Positions 35,053-44,741 of a DNA stretch of 64,000 nucleotides are shown here, piece by piece. Source of the DNA: Trebonia sp963759545 (GTDB lineage: Bacteria; Actinomycetota; Actinomycetes; Streptosporangiales; Streptosporangiaceae); the NCBI GenBank assembly GCA_963759545.1, contig CAVXAB010000012.1, positions 1 to 64,000 of the forward strand. The letters are read 5' to 3'. Position 1 is the first letter of the stretch. The number at the start of each line of letters is the position of its first letter. The notes under the pieces are model-generated. The model had not been told where the DNA came from, did no database searches, and saw nothing but the letters and a program-made list of their open reading frames with translations. A program made the translations under genes and the position numbers.

Positions 35053-36654
35053 ATGCAGGAGGCCACGCCGACGACGTCGGCGATAACGGATGACGATGAC
35101 GCGAGGCTCGCCAGCCTCGGCTATAACCCCCAGCTCAACCGGGTGCTCGGGCTTTTCTCCAACTTCTCCGTCGCGTTCACCTACCTGTCGCCGATCGTCG
35201 GCGTCTTCTCGCTGTTCACGTTCGGCGCGGGCATGGGCGGCCCCGCCTACGTGTGGACGACCTGGATCCCCGTCGCGGGCATGCTGCTCGTCGCGCTCGT
35301 CTTCGGCGAGCTCGCCAGCCATTACCCCATCGCCGGCGCGCTGTACCAGTACAGCAAGTACAACGTGGGCCGCAGGTACGGCTGGTTTGTTGGCTGGTTT
35401 TACGGCATCGCGCTGCTCGTCACGGTCGCGTCGGTGGACACCGGCGTGGTGAGCTACTTCGCCGCGCTGATGCACAACTGGTTCAACTGGAACCTCAACC
35501 CGACGAACCACTGGACGATCCTGCTCATCACGCTGGTCCTGATGCTCATCCAGACGACGCTGAACATCGCCGGCACCTCGGTCATGGGCCAGGTCGCCCG
35601 GTTCGGCGTCTACGTCGAGATCCTCGGCACCGTCGGCCTCGCGATCGTGCTCGCCATCCACGGGTTCCACCACGGCCTCGGCTACCTGTTCACCACCCAG
35701 GGCGTGCAGCACGTCAAGACGAACCCCCTCGGGCTCGACTTCGGCGGCTCGTACTTCGGCGCGCTGCTGATCGCGGTGCTCGCGCCGGTCTACATCTTCT
35801 ACGGCTTCGAGTCCGCGGGCGACATCTCCGAGGAGACCAAGGACGCCGGCCGCCAGGTGCCGCGGGCCATGCGGCACGCCCTCATCTGGGGCGGCCTCGC
35901 CTCGTTCATCATTATCGCCGCGCTGCTGCTGTCCATCCCGTCCAAGGGCGGCTTCGCCGGCGCCATCGGCTCTACCCTCGGCGCGGTGCCGTACATCCTG
36001 TCCCAGCTGCCATCGTGGGTGCAGGATGTGGCCCTGCTGCTGCTGATCTTCGCGTTCTTCTCCTGCGGATCCTCGATCCAGGGCGCGGGGTCGCGGCTCA
36101 TGTTCTCCTACGCCCGCGACGGCGCGCTGCCCGCCGCCAAGTGGATCTCCACGGTGCACAGCAAGTTCAAGACCCCGGTCAACGCGCTGCTGTCCGGCGC
36201 GGTGGTGACGGCGCTGTTCGTGCTGCTCGAGTTCGCCTCACCGTCGCACAACGTGCACATCCTGTGGTTCACCTACCCGGCCAACACCAACGTCCTTGTC
36301 TCGCTGATCTCGTTCGGCACGAGCGGCATCTACCTGTCGTTCTTCCTGACGGTGGTCGGCGCGGCGATCGCGCGGGCCCGCGGCTGGGTGCCTGAGGGCA
36401 AGTTCCGGCTGGGCCGCCTGGCCTGGCCGGTGATCATCGTGGCCGGGCTTTACCTGCTGGTCATGCTGGTCAACATGGTGGCGCCGACCGGGCTGACGTC
36501 ACCGCGCGGCTACTTCAACCTCGACTGGATCACGCTGGTCGTCATGATCGTCGTGTTCATCGTCGGGGCGATCCTGTTCGCACTCTCCCATGGCGGCAAG
36601 GAAATCGACGCGCACCTGCGGGACGACGCGGAGAAGCCCGCCGCGGTCAAGTAA
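35053..36654 (+). CDS. APC-superfamily amino acid/polyamine permease
   Basis: 533 residues with 12-13 membrane helices. Helix 1 GLFSNFSVAFTYLSPIVGVFSLFTFGAGMGGPAYVW-like is the APC substrate-binding unwound helix, and helix 6 YIFYGFESAGDISEETKDAGRQVPRAM is the amino-acid permease signature, closest in style to GABA, ethanolamine and choline permeases. The ATG at 35053 is preceded by GGGGAGG at the right distance; ten extra codons in frame are discarded. Transcribed alone from a good promoter and closed by a hairpin. Confidence 0.9.
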   Translation: MQEATPTTSAITDDDDARLASLGYNPQLNRVLGLFSNFSVAFTYLSPIVGVFSLFTFGAGMGGPAYVWTTWIPVAGMLLVALVFGELASHYPIAGALYQYSKYNVGRRYGWFVGWFYGIALLVTVASVDTGVVSYFAALMHNWFNWNLNPTNHWTILLITLVLMLIQTTLNIAGTSVMGQVARFGVYVEILGTVGLAIVLAIHGFHHGLGYLFTTQGVQHVKTNPLGLDFGGSYFGALLIAVLAPVYIFYGFESAGDISEETKDAGRQVPRAMRHALIWGGLASFIIIAALLLSIPSKGGFAGAIGSTLGAVPYILSQLPSWVQDVALLLLIFAFFSCGSSIQGAGSRLMFSYARDGALPAAKWISTVHSKFKTPVNALLSGAVVTALFVLLEFASPSHNVHILWFTYPANTNVLVSLISFGTSGIYLSFFLTVVGAAIARARGWVPEGKFRLGRLAWPVIIVAGLYLLVMLVNMVAPTGLTSPRGYFNLDWITLVVMIVVFIVGAILFALSHGGKEIDAHLRDDAEKPAAVK

Positions 36655-36702
36655 CCGCCGCCAACAGCGAACAGTCAGGATCATCCTTCAGCGAATTCGG
36701 CT

Positions 36703-36750
36703 GACTCCCCGTCGCGCCACCGCCTGTGGCACGGCGGGGAGTCGCTCTTT
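36703..36750 (+). terminator. Terminator of the APC permease gene
   Basis: GACTCCCCG (36703-36711) pairs with CGGGGAGTC (36735-36743), extended by GCGCCA/TGGC inside, and followed by GCTCTTT. About 50 bases after the stop codon. Confidence 0.78.
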
Positions 36751-36770
36751 CCGCTGGTCCCCGCGCGGGC

Positions 36771-36790
36771 GCCTGTTGCTGTTATCCGCG
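36771..36790 (+). repeat. Dispersed 20-mer, diverged copy 5
   Basis: GCCTGTTGCTGTTATCCGCG shares TTGCTGTTATC and the flanking GCG context with copies 1-4 but lacks TTC. It lies in the 310-bp gap between the permease terminator and htrA, which otherwise holds no gene. Confidence 0.5.
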
Positions 36791-36965
36791 GCGGGCCCGC
36801 TCTCGCGTGCACTCGCCCGCTGGGACAAGCTCAGGTTCCTCAGAAAACCTTCAGGTAAACGGTAGGTCAGGCTGATGGTCTCTTCGGGGTTCGCCCAGGT
36901 TTGGAGGCGATTCTTCTTGTGTAGCTAGGAGCAAGGGCACGAACAGATTCGGGGTGCCAGGACCA

Positions 36966-38222
36966 ATGAGCGAGCCATTCGCACAGTATCCGTACGGGCA
37001 GTATGGACAGTACCCGGCGCCGGAGCCGCCGAAGCGGCACCGTGGCCGGACGATGCTCGGGCTGACCGCGACGGCGATCGTCGCGGCCGGGGCGGGGGCC
37101 GGGGCGGCCGTCGGGCTGTCGCACGGGTCGACCTCAGGCGGGTCGGCGACGTCGACCTCGCAGACGGCGCTGTCCACCTCGCAGATCGCCAGCAGGGTGG
37201 ACCCTGGCCTCGTGGACGTGAAGTCCACCCTCGGCTATCAGCAGGCGACCTCGCTTGGCACTGGCATCGTGCTGACGTCCAACGGCGAGATCCTCACCAA
37301 CAACCACGTGATCAACGGCGCGACCTCGGTCAGCGTCACCGACATCGGTAACGGCAAGACCTACAAGGCGACCGTGGTCGGCTATGACGAGTCGCATGAC
37401 ATCGCGGTGCTCCAGCTTTCCGGCGCATCCGGGCTGACCACCGCGACGACCGGGGACTCCTCCACGGTCGGCGTCGGGAACAGCGTAGTCGCGCTCGGCA
37501 ACGCGGGCGGCGTGGGCGGCACCCCCTCGGTCGCGGCAGGCGCGGTCACCGCGCTCAACCAGTCGATCACCGCCTCCGACGAGTCATCTGGGTCTTCCGA
37601 GCAGCTCACCGGGCTGATCGAGACCAACGCGAACATCCAGGCGGGCGACTCAGGCGGGCCGCTGGTCAACTCGCACGGGCAGGTCATCGGGATGGACACC
37701 GCGGCCTCGACCAACTACCAGTTCGGCGGGGGCGGGAACGGCAGCTTCGGCGGCGGGGACGGCGGGTTCGGTTCCGGCTCGGGTTCCTCCGGGTCGTCCG
37801 GTTCCTCAGGCTCGTCCGGTTCGTCTAACTCGAACGGTTCCGCGACGCAGGGGTACGCCATCCCGATCGACACCGCGCTGACCATCGCCAAGCAGATCGA
37901 TACGGGCCAGGCGTCGTCGACGGTGCACATCGGCGCGACCGCGTTCCTCGGCGTGTCGATCGACTCCTCCGGCCAGGGCTTCCAGACCACGCAGGGCGTG
38001 GCGATCGCGGGCGCACAGACTGGTACCCCGGCGGCCGACGCGGGCATCGGCCAGGGCGACGTGGTGACCGCGCTCGACGGCAAGTCGGTCAGCACGGGCA
38101 CGGACATCACGAAGATCCTTGTCGGCCACCACCCGGGTGACAAGGTGAGCATCTCCTGGACTGACACGTCCGGCCAGTCGCACACCGCGACCCTTACCCT
38201 CGGCACCGGCCCGGCCGCGTAG
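36966..38222 (+). CDS. HtrA/DegP-type membrane-anchored serine protease with PDZ domain
   Basis: 418 residues from MSEPFAQYPYGQYGQYP. A short Tyr/Pro-rich cytosolic tail, one membrane helix (about 25-50) and then a trypsin fold with His in TNNHVING, Asp in ESHDIAVLQL and Ser in AGDSGGPLV. A 50-residue Gly/Ser linker (FGGGGNGSFGGGDGG and GSSGSSGSSG) lies between protease strands, and the PDZ domain follows (about 320-415, AFLGVSIDS to VSISWTD). It degrades or refolds damaged extracytoplasmic proteins. Single gene, ending at a clear terminator. Confidence 0.92.
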   Translation: MSEPFAQYPYGQYGQYPAPEPPKRHRGRTMLGLTATAIVAAGAGAGAAVGLSHGSTSGGSATSTSQTALSTSQIASRVDPGLVDVKSTLGYQQATSLGTGIVLTSNGEILTNNHVINGATSVSVTDIGNGKTYKATVVGYDESHDIAVLQLSGASGLTTATTGDSSTVGVGNSVVALGNAGGVGGTPSVAAGAVTALNQSITASDESSGSSEQLTGLIETNANIQAGDSGGPLVNSHGQVIGMDTAASTNYQFGGGGNGSFGGGDGGFGSGSGSSGSSGSSGSSGSSNSNGSATQGYAIPIDTALTIAKQIDTGQASSTVHIGATAFLGVSIDSSGQGFQTTQGVAIAGAQTGTPAADAGIGQGDVVTALDGKSVSTGTDITKILVGHHPGDKVSISWTDTSGQSHTATLTLGTGPAA

Positions 38223-38245
38223 CCACCAAGCCCTTCCCCGGGATG

Positions 38246-38289
38246 AATGTGCCCCCGCTGCCAGCAGATCCGCAGCGGGGGCACATTCG
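38246..38289. terminator. Bidirectional terminator between htrA-like and ROK genes
   Basis: GAATGTGCCCCCGCTG (38246-38261) pairs with CAGCGGGGGCACATTC (38274-38289) perfectly over 16 bp, with a 12-base loop. The htrA-like stop is 24 bases upstream and the ROK stop 15 bases beyond. Confidence 0.88.
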
Positions 38290-38303
38290 TGTCTCAAGCG
38301 GGG

Positions 38304-39554
38304 CTAGTCGGAGACCGTGCCGAGCGAGCCGAGCAGCCCGGCGCGGGCCTGCGCGAGTGCCGCCTGCATCGCGCCGAGCAGGACGGGCTCGTCGGGTACT
38401 GACGTGGGGATGACCGTCGGGCCTGCCAGGCACAGCCGCGGCACCTCGGCGGCCACGCGGGTGGCGAGTTCCGCGCCGCCCGCCCGTCCGACCGTCCCGC
38501 CGAGCACGACAAGGCCGGGGTCGAGCACGACGCAGACGGCCGCGACGCCGATCGCGACCCGGTGCGCGAAGTCGTCGATGAACGCCGCGCCGCTGCCGCG
38601 CGGGTTGCCCGCCAGGTCGGCGAGCGCGGCCGTGATGGCGTCGGCCGGCGTGGCGCCGGCGAATCCGTGCTCGGCGGCAAGGGCCTGGACGGCGTGACCG
38701 CCGGCGAGGGCCTGCAGTCCCGCCTTGCTCGGATGCTCGTTCCCCGCCGGGAGCGGCGCACCGTGCACGGGCATCCAGCCGATCTCACCCGCCGCGCCGC
38801 CGACGCCCCGCCTGACCTGGCCGTTGATGACCGCGGCGAGGCCGAGGCCGACGCCGAGCCACACGAACGCGAAGTCGTCGTGCCCGGCCGCGGCCCCGCA
38901 GGCCCGCTCGGCCATCGCGGCGAGCTTCACGTCGTTCTCGATGACCACCGGGGTGTGCAGCAGTTCGCGCAGCGCGTCGGGCACGCCCTCGTGCCAGGTC
39001 GGCAGGTTCACCGCGAGGCGGGGCGCGCCGGTCCTTGGGTCGAGGACGCCGGGGCTGCCGATCACCACGGCGGCGAGGTCGGAGAAGTCGATTCCCGCGC
39101 TCTCGCAGGCCCGCCCCATCGCGTCGCGTACCATCCCCAACGGGTCGTCGGTGCCGTTGGGATCCACGTGGATGTTGGCCATCCGCTGCCCGGTGACATC
39201 CGCAATGGCGGCACTGACCTGGTCAAACTCCACATATAGTCCAGCAACGTAAGCGCTTGAAGGGACGACCGAGTACAGCGCGGCGTTCGGGCCGCGCCCG
39301 CCCGCCTGTTCCCCGGCGACCATGACCAGGCCGCGGTCCTCAAGCCTGGCGAGCATCTGGGAGACGGTGACCTTGGAGACTCCGGTGCGCTCCGACAGCT
39401 GGGCCCGCGTGAGCGGCCCCTCGGCGAGGAGCAACTCGAGCGCCGCGCGGTCGTTCAGCTCGCGGAGCAGGCTTGGCGTCCCCGGCTTCTGGCGCCGCGT
39501 CTCCGGCCCGCTCGCGTTTCCTTCTGGTCCACCCTGGGGGCCGCGTGCGGTCAT
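38304..39554 (-). CDS. ROK-family transcriptional regulator
   Basis: 416 residues. Winged HTH at about 28-90 (GPLTRAQLSERTGVSKVTVSQMLARLEDRGLV), then the ROK sugar-kinase-like domain with GSPGVLDPRTG, VVIENDVKLAAMAE and GVGLGLAAVINGQVRRGVGGAAGEIGWMPV. The ROK zinc motif CxCGxxGCxE that normally follows EIG is absent; the segment reads HGAPLPAGNEHPSKAG. Divergent from the sugar-uptake operon, so it likely represses that operon and senses GlcNAc, chitobiose or a related sugar. Operator candidate at 39761-39771. Confidence 0.88.
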   Translation of the reverse strand: MTARGPQGGPEGNASGPETRRQKPGTPSLLRELNDRAALELLLAEGPLTRAQLSERTGVSKVTVSQMLARLEDRGLVMVAGEQAGGRGPNAALYSVVPSSAYVAGLYVEFDQVSAAIADVTGQRMANIHVDPNGTDDPLGMVRDAMGRACESAGIDFSDLAAVVIGSPGVLDPRTGAPRLAVNLPTWHEGVPDALRELLHTPVVIENDVKLAAMAERACGAAAGHDDFAFVWLGVGLGLAAVINGQVRRGVGGAAGEIGWMPVHGAPLPAGNEHPSKAGLQALAGGHAVQALAAEHGFAGATPADAITAALADLAGNPRGSGAAFIDDFAHRVAIGVAAVCVVLDPGLVVLGGTVGRAGGAELATRVAAEVPRLCLAGPTVIPTSVPDEPVLLGAMQAALAQARAGLLGSLGTVSD

Positions 39555-39728
39555 CGCGCAGTCCCCGGCAGGCCGACCGCTTCGCAGTCGGGACGCGGTG
39601 ACAGTGCGAGCAGGCCCTGGCCCGTGCGGGGAAATGGCTCCCCGTCCGTCCCCCCAAAGGACGGTTCATGCATGGCGATCCCTCCGATGGGGTCCCGCGG
39701 TTACGGCCGACTATGAGCTCGACGGCCT

Positions 39729-39771
39729 TTGTTAAGTTCTGGCAACAGGTCTATCTTATAGGAAAGTTTCC
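39729..39771 (+). promoter_or_regulatory. Promoter and candidate ROK operator of the sugar-uptake operon
   Basis: TTGTTA (39729-39734), 17-base spacer and TATCTT (39752-39757). The perfect palindrome GGAAA-G-TTTCC (39761-39771) covers the expected start of transcription, an ideal place for a repressor. The leader to the GTG at 39845 is about 80 bases. Confidence 0.6.
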
Positions 39772-39844
39772 AGTTAGTTTCTGTCTCAAGGGTCACTGAC
39801 CAAGTCTGACCTTAATGTTCACTCTCGCAGAAGGAGTGCCAGCA

Positions 39845-41224
39845 GTGGGACTCAGGAAGAGATCGGCCGCGCTCGGCGCGGTCGCGGGCGCCGCGGCTGC
39901 GGCGCTGGCCATCGCCGGCTGCAGCTCCGGCAGTTCCAGCAGCGCGGCCGGCACGACCGGCTCGACCAGCAACGCGTCGTCGGCCCCGTCGACGCTCACC
40001 GTCTGGCGGATGGGCGGCTCCGTCCCGTCCCAGGTCACCTGGATGAACGGCGTCGTCGCGGAGTTCCACAAGGACTTCCCGCAGTACGCCAAGACCCAGG
40101 TCAAGGTCGTGTGGGTGCCCTGGACCAACCGCACGCAGGACTGGAACACCGCGCTGTCAAGCGGCAAGAACATCCCCGACATCACCGAGCTCGGCAACAC
40201 CGACACGCCCACCGAGGCCGCGAGCGGCATCCTCGCCCCGCTCACCACCGACCTGAGCAGCTGGTCAGGCACCAAGGGCCTCGTCCCCGGCATGCTGGCC
40301 AACGACACCCAGAGCGGCACCACCTACGCCGTGCCGTGGTTCGGCGGCGTCCGCGCCGTGTGGTACCGCACCGATCAGTTCACGAAGGCGGGCATCACCA
40401 CCACGCCCACGACCTGGGCGGAACTGGCGGCCGACGCGGCGAAGCTGCAGAAGGCCTACCCCGGCACCGATGGCTTCGACGCGGTCACCAACAACACCAA
40501 CGCGTTCGCCAGCTTCGTCTGGGGCGCCGGCGGCCAGCTCGCCACCCAGAACGGCAGCCAGTGGACCGCCGACCTGACCTCGCCGCAGACCGAGGCGGCG
40601 ATCAAGTACTACGTCGGCCTGTACACCACCGACAAGGTCTCCCCAGCCAAGTACCTGGGGGAAACCGAGCTCGGCAACCCCGGGGCGACCTCCGGCGGGC
40701 CGAACGAGGACTTCGGCCTCGGCAAGCTCGACATGTACGTCGACGGCCCGTGGGCGAAGGCGACGCTGCCGAAGAACTCGGTAGACACCGCCAACATCTC
40801 CTCGTTCCCGATCCCGAGCCAGAACGGGCCGAACCCGGCCCCGGTCCTCTCGGGCGGCTCCGACCTCGCGGTCTTCAAGACCAGCCCGAACCCGTCGGCG
40901 GCCTGGGACCTGATCTCGGTCATGGACAACCCGGCCAACTCCACCAGCTTCGCCGCGCTGTCCGGCTTCTTCTCGCCTTACTCCGCGCAGATCTCCGCGA
41001 GCGAAAGCACCGGCGGCCCGTTCATGGCAGGCTTCGCCAAGGCCGCACTCAACGGCCAGGTCTCCCCGTTCAACGCCAAGAACTGGCCCACCGCCGACAA
41101 CGGCAAGCTCAACATCATCCCGACGATGCTGAAGCAGCTGATGCAGGGGGCGCCGTTCGCCTCCACGGTGGCCTCCGCCAACACCCAGCTGCAGAGCGTC
41201 CTCAACACCGGCAGCACCAGCTAG
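39845..41224 (+). CDS. ABC sugar-binding lipoprotein (DasA-like)
   Basis: 459 residues from the GTG at 39845, chosen because AAGGAG lies eight bases before it. Signal peptide with basic GLRKR, a hydrophobic stretch and lipobox AIAGC, so it is a lipoprotein anchored outside the membrane. The mature part is a family 1 solute-binding protein: LTVWRMGGS, WTNRTQDWNTALSSGKNIPDI, YAVPWFGGVRAVWYRTDQF and MYVDGPWAKA. Two permeases and a GH3 hexosaminidase follow, as in the streptomycete das cluster, which suggests chitobiose or GlcNAc; the ligand is inference. Confidence 0.88.
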   Translation: MGLRKRSAALGAVAGAAAAALAIAGCSSGSSSSAAGTTGSTSNASSAPSTLTVWRMGGSVPSQVTWMNGVVAEFHKDFPQYAKTQVKVVWVPWTNRTQDWNTALSSGKNIPDITELGNTDTPTEAASGILAPLTTDLSSWSGTKGLVPGMLANDTQSGTTYAVPWFGGVRAVWYRTDQFTKAGITTTPTTWAELAADAAKLQKAYPGTDGFDAVTNNTNAFASFVWGAGGQLATQNGSQWTADLTSPQTEAAIKYYVGLYTTDKVSPAKYLGETELGNPGATSGGPNEDFGLGKLDMYVDGPWAKATLPKNSVDTANISSFPIPSQNGPNPAPVLSGGSDLAVFKTSPNPSAAWDLISVMDNPANSTSFAALSGFFSPYSAQISASESTGGPFMAGFAKAALNGQVSPFNAKNWPTADNGKLNIIPTMLKQLMQGAPFASTVASANTQLQSVLNTGSTS

Positions 41225-41236
41225 CCGTACCTTCCT

Positions 41237-42297
41237 ATGGTGACCTCTTCGCACAGCCGGCCGGGGACCACCTCCCCGGCCGGCTCACCCCCCCAGGGCA
41301 CGAGCCTGACGGCTCGCGTAACACAACCGGCCGTTCGGTACCGTCCGCTCCTAGCTTGCCGTTCCGGCAGCGCGCCGGGATCTGGATCAGGAAGCGGGGA
41401 CTAGGCCCCTACCTGCTGCTGCTGCCCGCGACCGCGGTCATCGCCGCGCTGATCTTGTGGCCCGCCGCGCAAATCGGGCTGTTCTCGTTCCAGGACTACG
41501 GGCTGTCGCAGATCAGCGGCGTACTGCCCGCTCAGTGGATCGGGTTCGCGAACTACAGCCAGATCCTGCACGACCCCGAGTTCTGGACGTCGCTCAAGAT
41601 CAGCCTGTACTTCGCGGTGGTCGTGGTGCCGCTGACGCTGATCGTCGGGACGCTCGTCGGCCTGCTGCTTGAACGGCTCGGGCCGAAGATGCGCACGTTC
41701 GTGTCCGTCTCCGCGATCCTCGCCTGGGCGACGCCCGCGGTGTCCGCGAGCGTGATCTTCGCCTGGCTCGTCAGCCCGGACGGCGGCGTCGTCGACTGGG
41801 CCCTGACGAAGGTGCCGTCGTGGCTGGGCGGCGGCGCGCACTGGTCGGGCTTCAGCTGGACCAACGCCGCGCTGCCCGCCTACGCCGTGCTGACCGTGAT
41901 GCTGGTCTGGACCGGCTTCCCGTTCATCGCGGTCACCGTGCTCGCCGGCCTGCGCACGCTGCCGTCCGAGCTGCACGAGGCGGCGCGGGTGGACGGCGCG
42001 GGACCGTGGCGCGACTTCTGGAAGGTGACGTTCCCGCTGCTGCGGCCGATATTCCTGGTGCTGGCGCTGCTGTCGACGATCTGGGACTTCGGCATGTTCA
42101 CCCAGGCGTACATCATCAACGGGCAACTCGGGAACCGGGACCAGTACAACCTCGGCCTCTACGAGTACTCGCAGGCGTTTACCCAGCCGCCGCACTACGG
42201 GCTCGCCTCGGCGGCCGCGTTCGTCCTCACGATCATCCTGCTCATCGTCACGGTCGGGTACGTCCGGGCCGCGATCAAGCAAGGGGCATTCGCATGA
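41237..42297 (+). CDS. ABC sugar permease 1 (DasB-like), possible frameshift in a C7 run
   Basis: The membrane part reads cleanly from RKRGLGPYLLLLPATAVIAA to the stop at 42297, with six helices and the EAA loop LPSELHEAARVDGAGPWRDFWKVTFPLL. No ATG or GTG exists in that frame near its beginning; only a TTG at 41356. An ATG at 41237, 12 bases after the binding-protein stop, opens a natural permease-like leader (MVTSSHSRPGTTSPAG) in another frame. One extra base in the seven-C run at 41288-41294 would join them into 353 residues. Its stop overlaps the next permease start (ATGA). Confidence 0.82.
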
Positions 42298-43231
42298 CGT
42301 CCGTCCCCGTGTCCCCCGGTGCCGTGCGTGACAGTGCCGTGCGTGGCAACGCCGTGCCCGGCCGCTCCGGTCGCGGCGCCCGGCGGTTCAACCGCGCGTC
42401 GCGCAGGGCCGTGCTGAACCTGCTGGGGTTGCTGGTGGCCCTGTTCGCGCTTGTTTCCCGTGCTGTGGATGATCTCTACGGCGTTCAAGCCCGCCGACCG
42501 AGATCTACTCGCTGACGCCGCACCCGCTGCCGCTGCACCCGACGCTGGCCAACTTCCGTGCGGTCTTCAGCGGGTCGGTGATCGGGATCTCGTACTGGAA
42601 CTTCCTCAAGAACAGCCTGTTCATCACGCTCGTCGCGGTCGCGCTGTCGTCGCTGATCGGACTGCTCGCCGCGATCGCGCTCGGCCGGTTCAAGTTCAGG
42701 TTCCGCACTACCTACCTGATCGTGCTGCTGATCGTGCAACTGCTGCCGCAGCAGGCGCTGGTCGTCTCGCTGTTCATCGACTTCCGCAAGTTCAACCTGC
42801 TCGACAGCCTCGTCGGCCTGATCCTCGTCTACACCGCCTTCGCGCTGCCGGTCACGATCTGGATGCTGCGCAACTTCGCGGCGACCGTGCCGAAGGACCT
42901 CGAGGAAGCGGCGGCGATCGACGGGGCCGGGGCCTGGACGCGCTTCTGGCGCATCCTGCTGCCGCTCATCTCCCCCGGGCTGGTCTCCACCAGCGTGTTC
43001 GCGTTCATCTTCGCTTACAACGAGTTCGTGTTCGCGCTGACCTTCCTCGGCACCGACACCGCTAAGTTCACCCTGCCGTTGTACGTCGAGTACTTCTACG
43101 GCCAGAATTCCACCGACTGGGGCGCGATCATGGCATCCTCCACCCTCTTCACCGTCCCTGTCCTCGCGTTCTTCCTGGTCACCCAGCGTCGGCTGGCGAG
43201 CGGCCTGGTCGCAGGCGCGGTGAAGGGATGA
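42294..43231 (+). CDS. ABC sugar permease 2 (DasC-like), with two 1-nt insertions
   Basis: Starts at the ATGA junction with permease 1 and reads RAVLNLLGLLVALFAL, then must shift near 42453 to read FPVLWMISTAFKPAD, then again near 42498 to read EIYSLTPHPLPLHPTLANF and the remaining 230 residues to 43231. Removing one base at each site gives a normal permease of about 311 residues with six helices and the EAA loop VPKDLEEAAAIDGAGAWTRFWRILLPL. Both shifts are +1. The gene ends in an ATGA overlap with the hexosaminidase gene. Sequence error or recent inactivation. Confidence 0.8.
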
Positions 43232-44709
43232 CGGCGCTCGAGCCACTGGAACCGTCCATCGATCCGATACTCGGCGCCCTCGCCGACGCGATCCTCATCC
43301 CGCCGTTCCCCGGGACCACGGCTCCGCCCTGGGTGCTCGAGGCGCTCTCGCGTGGACTCGCCGGGGTTACCCTGTTCGGTGCGAACGTGGTCGGCGACAC
43401 GGCCGCGCTCACCGCCGCCCTGCGGGCCGCCGCGCCGATCGAGCCGGTCATCGCCATCGACGAGGAAGGCGGCGACGTCACCCGGCTCGCGTACACGTCC
43501 GGGTCCCCGTACCCGGGGAACGCCGCGCTCGGCGCGGTGGACGATGTCTCGCTCACCCGGTCCGTGTACGCCGCCATCGGCGCCGACCTCGCCAGGCTCG
43601 GGATCAACACCAACCTAGCGCCCGACGCCGACGTGCTCGACCTGAGCGGCAGCGCGGTGGTGGGCACCCGGTCGTTCGGCTCCGAGACGTCGGTGGTGGC
43701 CAGGCACGTCGCCGCCGCCACCGCGGGCCTGCAGTCGGCCGGTGTCGCGGCCTGCGCGAAGCACTTCCCCGGGCACGGGAGCACCCTCGACGACTCGCAC
43801 CTGTCGCTCGCGACGATTTCCGGCACCATGGCGGAGATCCGCGTTCGCGACCTGCCGCCGTTCGTCGCCGCCATCGCCGCCGGGTCGCTCGCGATCATGC
43901 CAGGGCACCTGCTCGTGCCAGAGCTGACCGGCTCGCTGCCCGCGACGCTGTCGCCCGCCGCCGTCAACGGGCTGCTGCGCGGTGAACTCGGCTTCTCAGG
44001 CGTAGTGATCAGCGACGCGCTCGAGATGAAGGCGGCGAGCGCCGTCTTCGGTATCCCCGAGGCCGCGGTGCTCGCCGTGATCGCCGGCGTCGACCTGCTC
44101 TGCCTCGGGCGGCAAACCGACGAGGCGATGTACCACGCGGTGCGGGCCGCCATCGCCGACGCGGTGACGTCGAAGCGGCTGCGCGGCGACCGCCTCGAGG
44201 AGGCGGCGGCACGGGTCGCCGACCTGCGGGCGCGACTCGCCGCCTGGCCGGCCGCCTCCGCCTCAGGTGACGTTCCTTCTAGCGCGGGGGACGATGTGGG
44301 GCTGGTGGCCGCGCGGCGCGCGCTGCGGCGCTCTGGGCCGGTTCCTTCGGCGCTCGTCGATCCGCTGATCGTCGAGGTCGAGCCCGAGGAAAGCATCGCC
44401 GCCGGCCGGTTCACCTGGGGATTCGAGCCGTGGGCGGCCGTGAAGCGGGTCGACCCCGCCGCCGGCGACGGGGCGGCGGCGGGGTCCATCCTCGCGGCGT
44501 CCGCGGGCCGTCCCCTCGTGCTTGCCGTCCGGGACGCCAGGACCGTGCTCTCCCTGGTAGACGAAGTACTCGCGGCGCGCCCCGACGCGGTCATCATCGA
44601 GATGGGCGTGCCCGCGTGGACGCCGCCGCGGGGAACGGCCTACCTAGCCACCTACGGCGCGTCCCGGGTCTGCGCCCAGGCGGCGGCCGAGGCACTGGGA
44701 CTGGGCTGA
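43228..44709 (+). CDS. GH3 beta-N-acetylhexosaminidase (DasD/NagZ-like)
   Basis: 493 residues. GH3 hallmarks: IAIDEEGGDVTRL, AKHFPGHGSTLDDSHLSL containing the NagZ-type KHFPGHG and the His of the His-Asp dyad, and the nucleophile in VVISDALEMKAA. No signal peptide, so it acts in the cytoplasm on imported oligosaccharide, releasing GlcNAc. A C-terminal domain of about 150 residues follows the barrel. The ATGA overlap with permease 2 and the divergent ROK gene place it in the uptake operon. Whether the natural substrate is chitobiose or muropeptide sugar is open. Confidence 0.9.
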   Translation: MTALEPLEPSIDPILGALADAILIPPFPGTTAPPWVLEALSRGLAGVTLFGANVVGDTAALTAALRAAAPIEPVIAIDEEGGDVTRLAYTSGSPYPGNAALGAVDDVSLTRSVYAAIGADLARLGINTNLAPDADVLDLSGSAVVGTRSFGSETSVVARHVAAATAGLQSAGVAACAKHFPGHGSTLDDSHLSLATISGTMAEIRVRDLPPFVAAIAAGSLAIMPGHLLVPELTGSLPATLSPAAVNGLLRGELGFSGVVISDALEMKAASAVFGIPEAAVLAVIAGVDLLCLGRQTDEAMYHAVRAAIADAVTSKRLRGDRLEEAAARVADLRARLAAWPAASASGDVPSSAGDDVGLVAARRALRRSGPVPSALVDPLIVEVEPEESIAAGRFTWGFEPWAAVKRVDPAAGDGAAAGSILAASAGRPLVLAVRDARTVLSLVDEVLAARPDAVIIEMGVPAWTPPRGTAYLATYGASRVCAQAAAEALGLG

Positions 44710-44741
44710 CATCCGGCGGTTCCCGCACTCCGTACGATCTT

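Noticed and set aside
40111..42297. A 728-codon open frame ending in permease 1
   Set aside because: The first two-thirds are a shifted frame of the binding-protein gene with low-complexity Arg/His composition. Only the part after about 41356 is a real permease.
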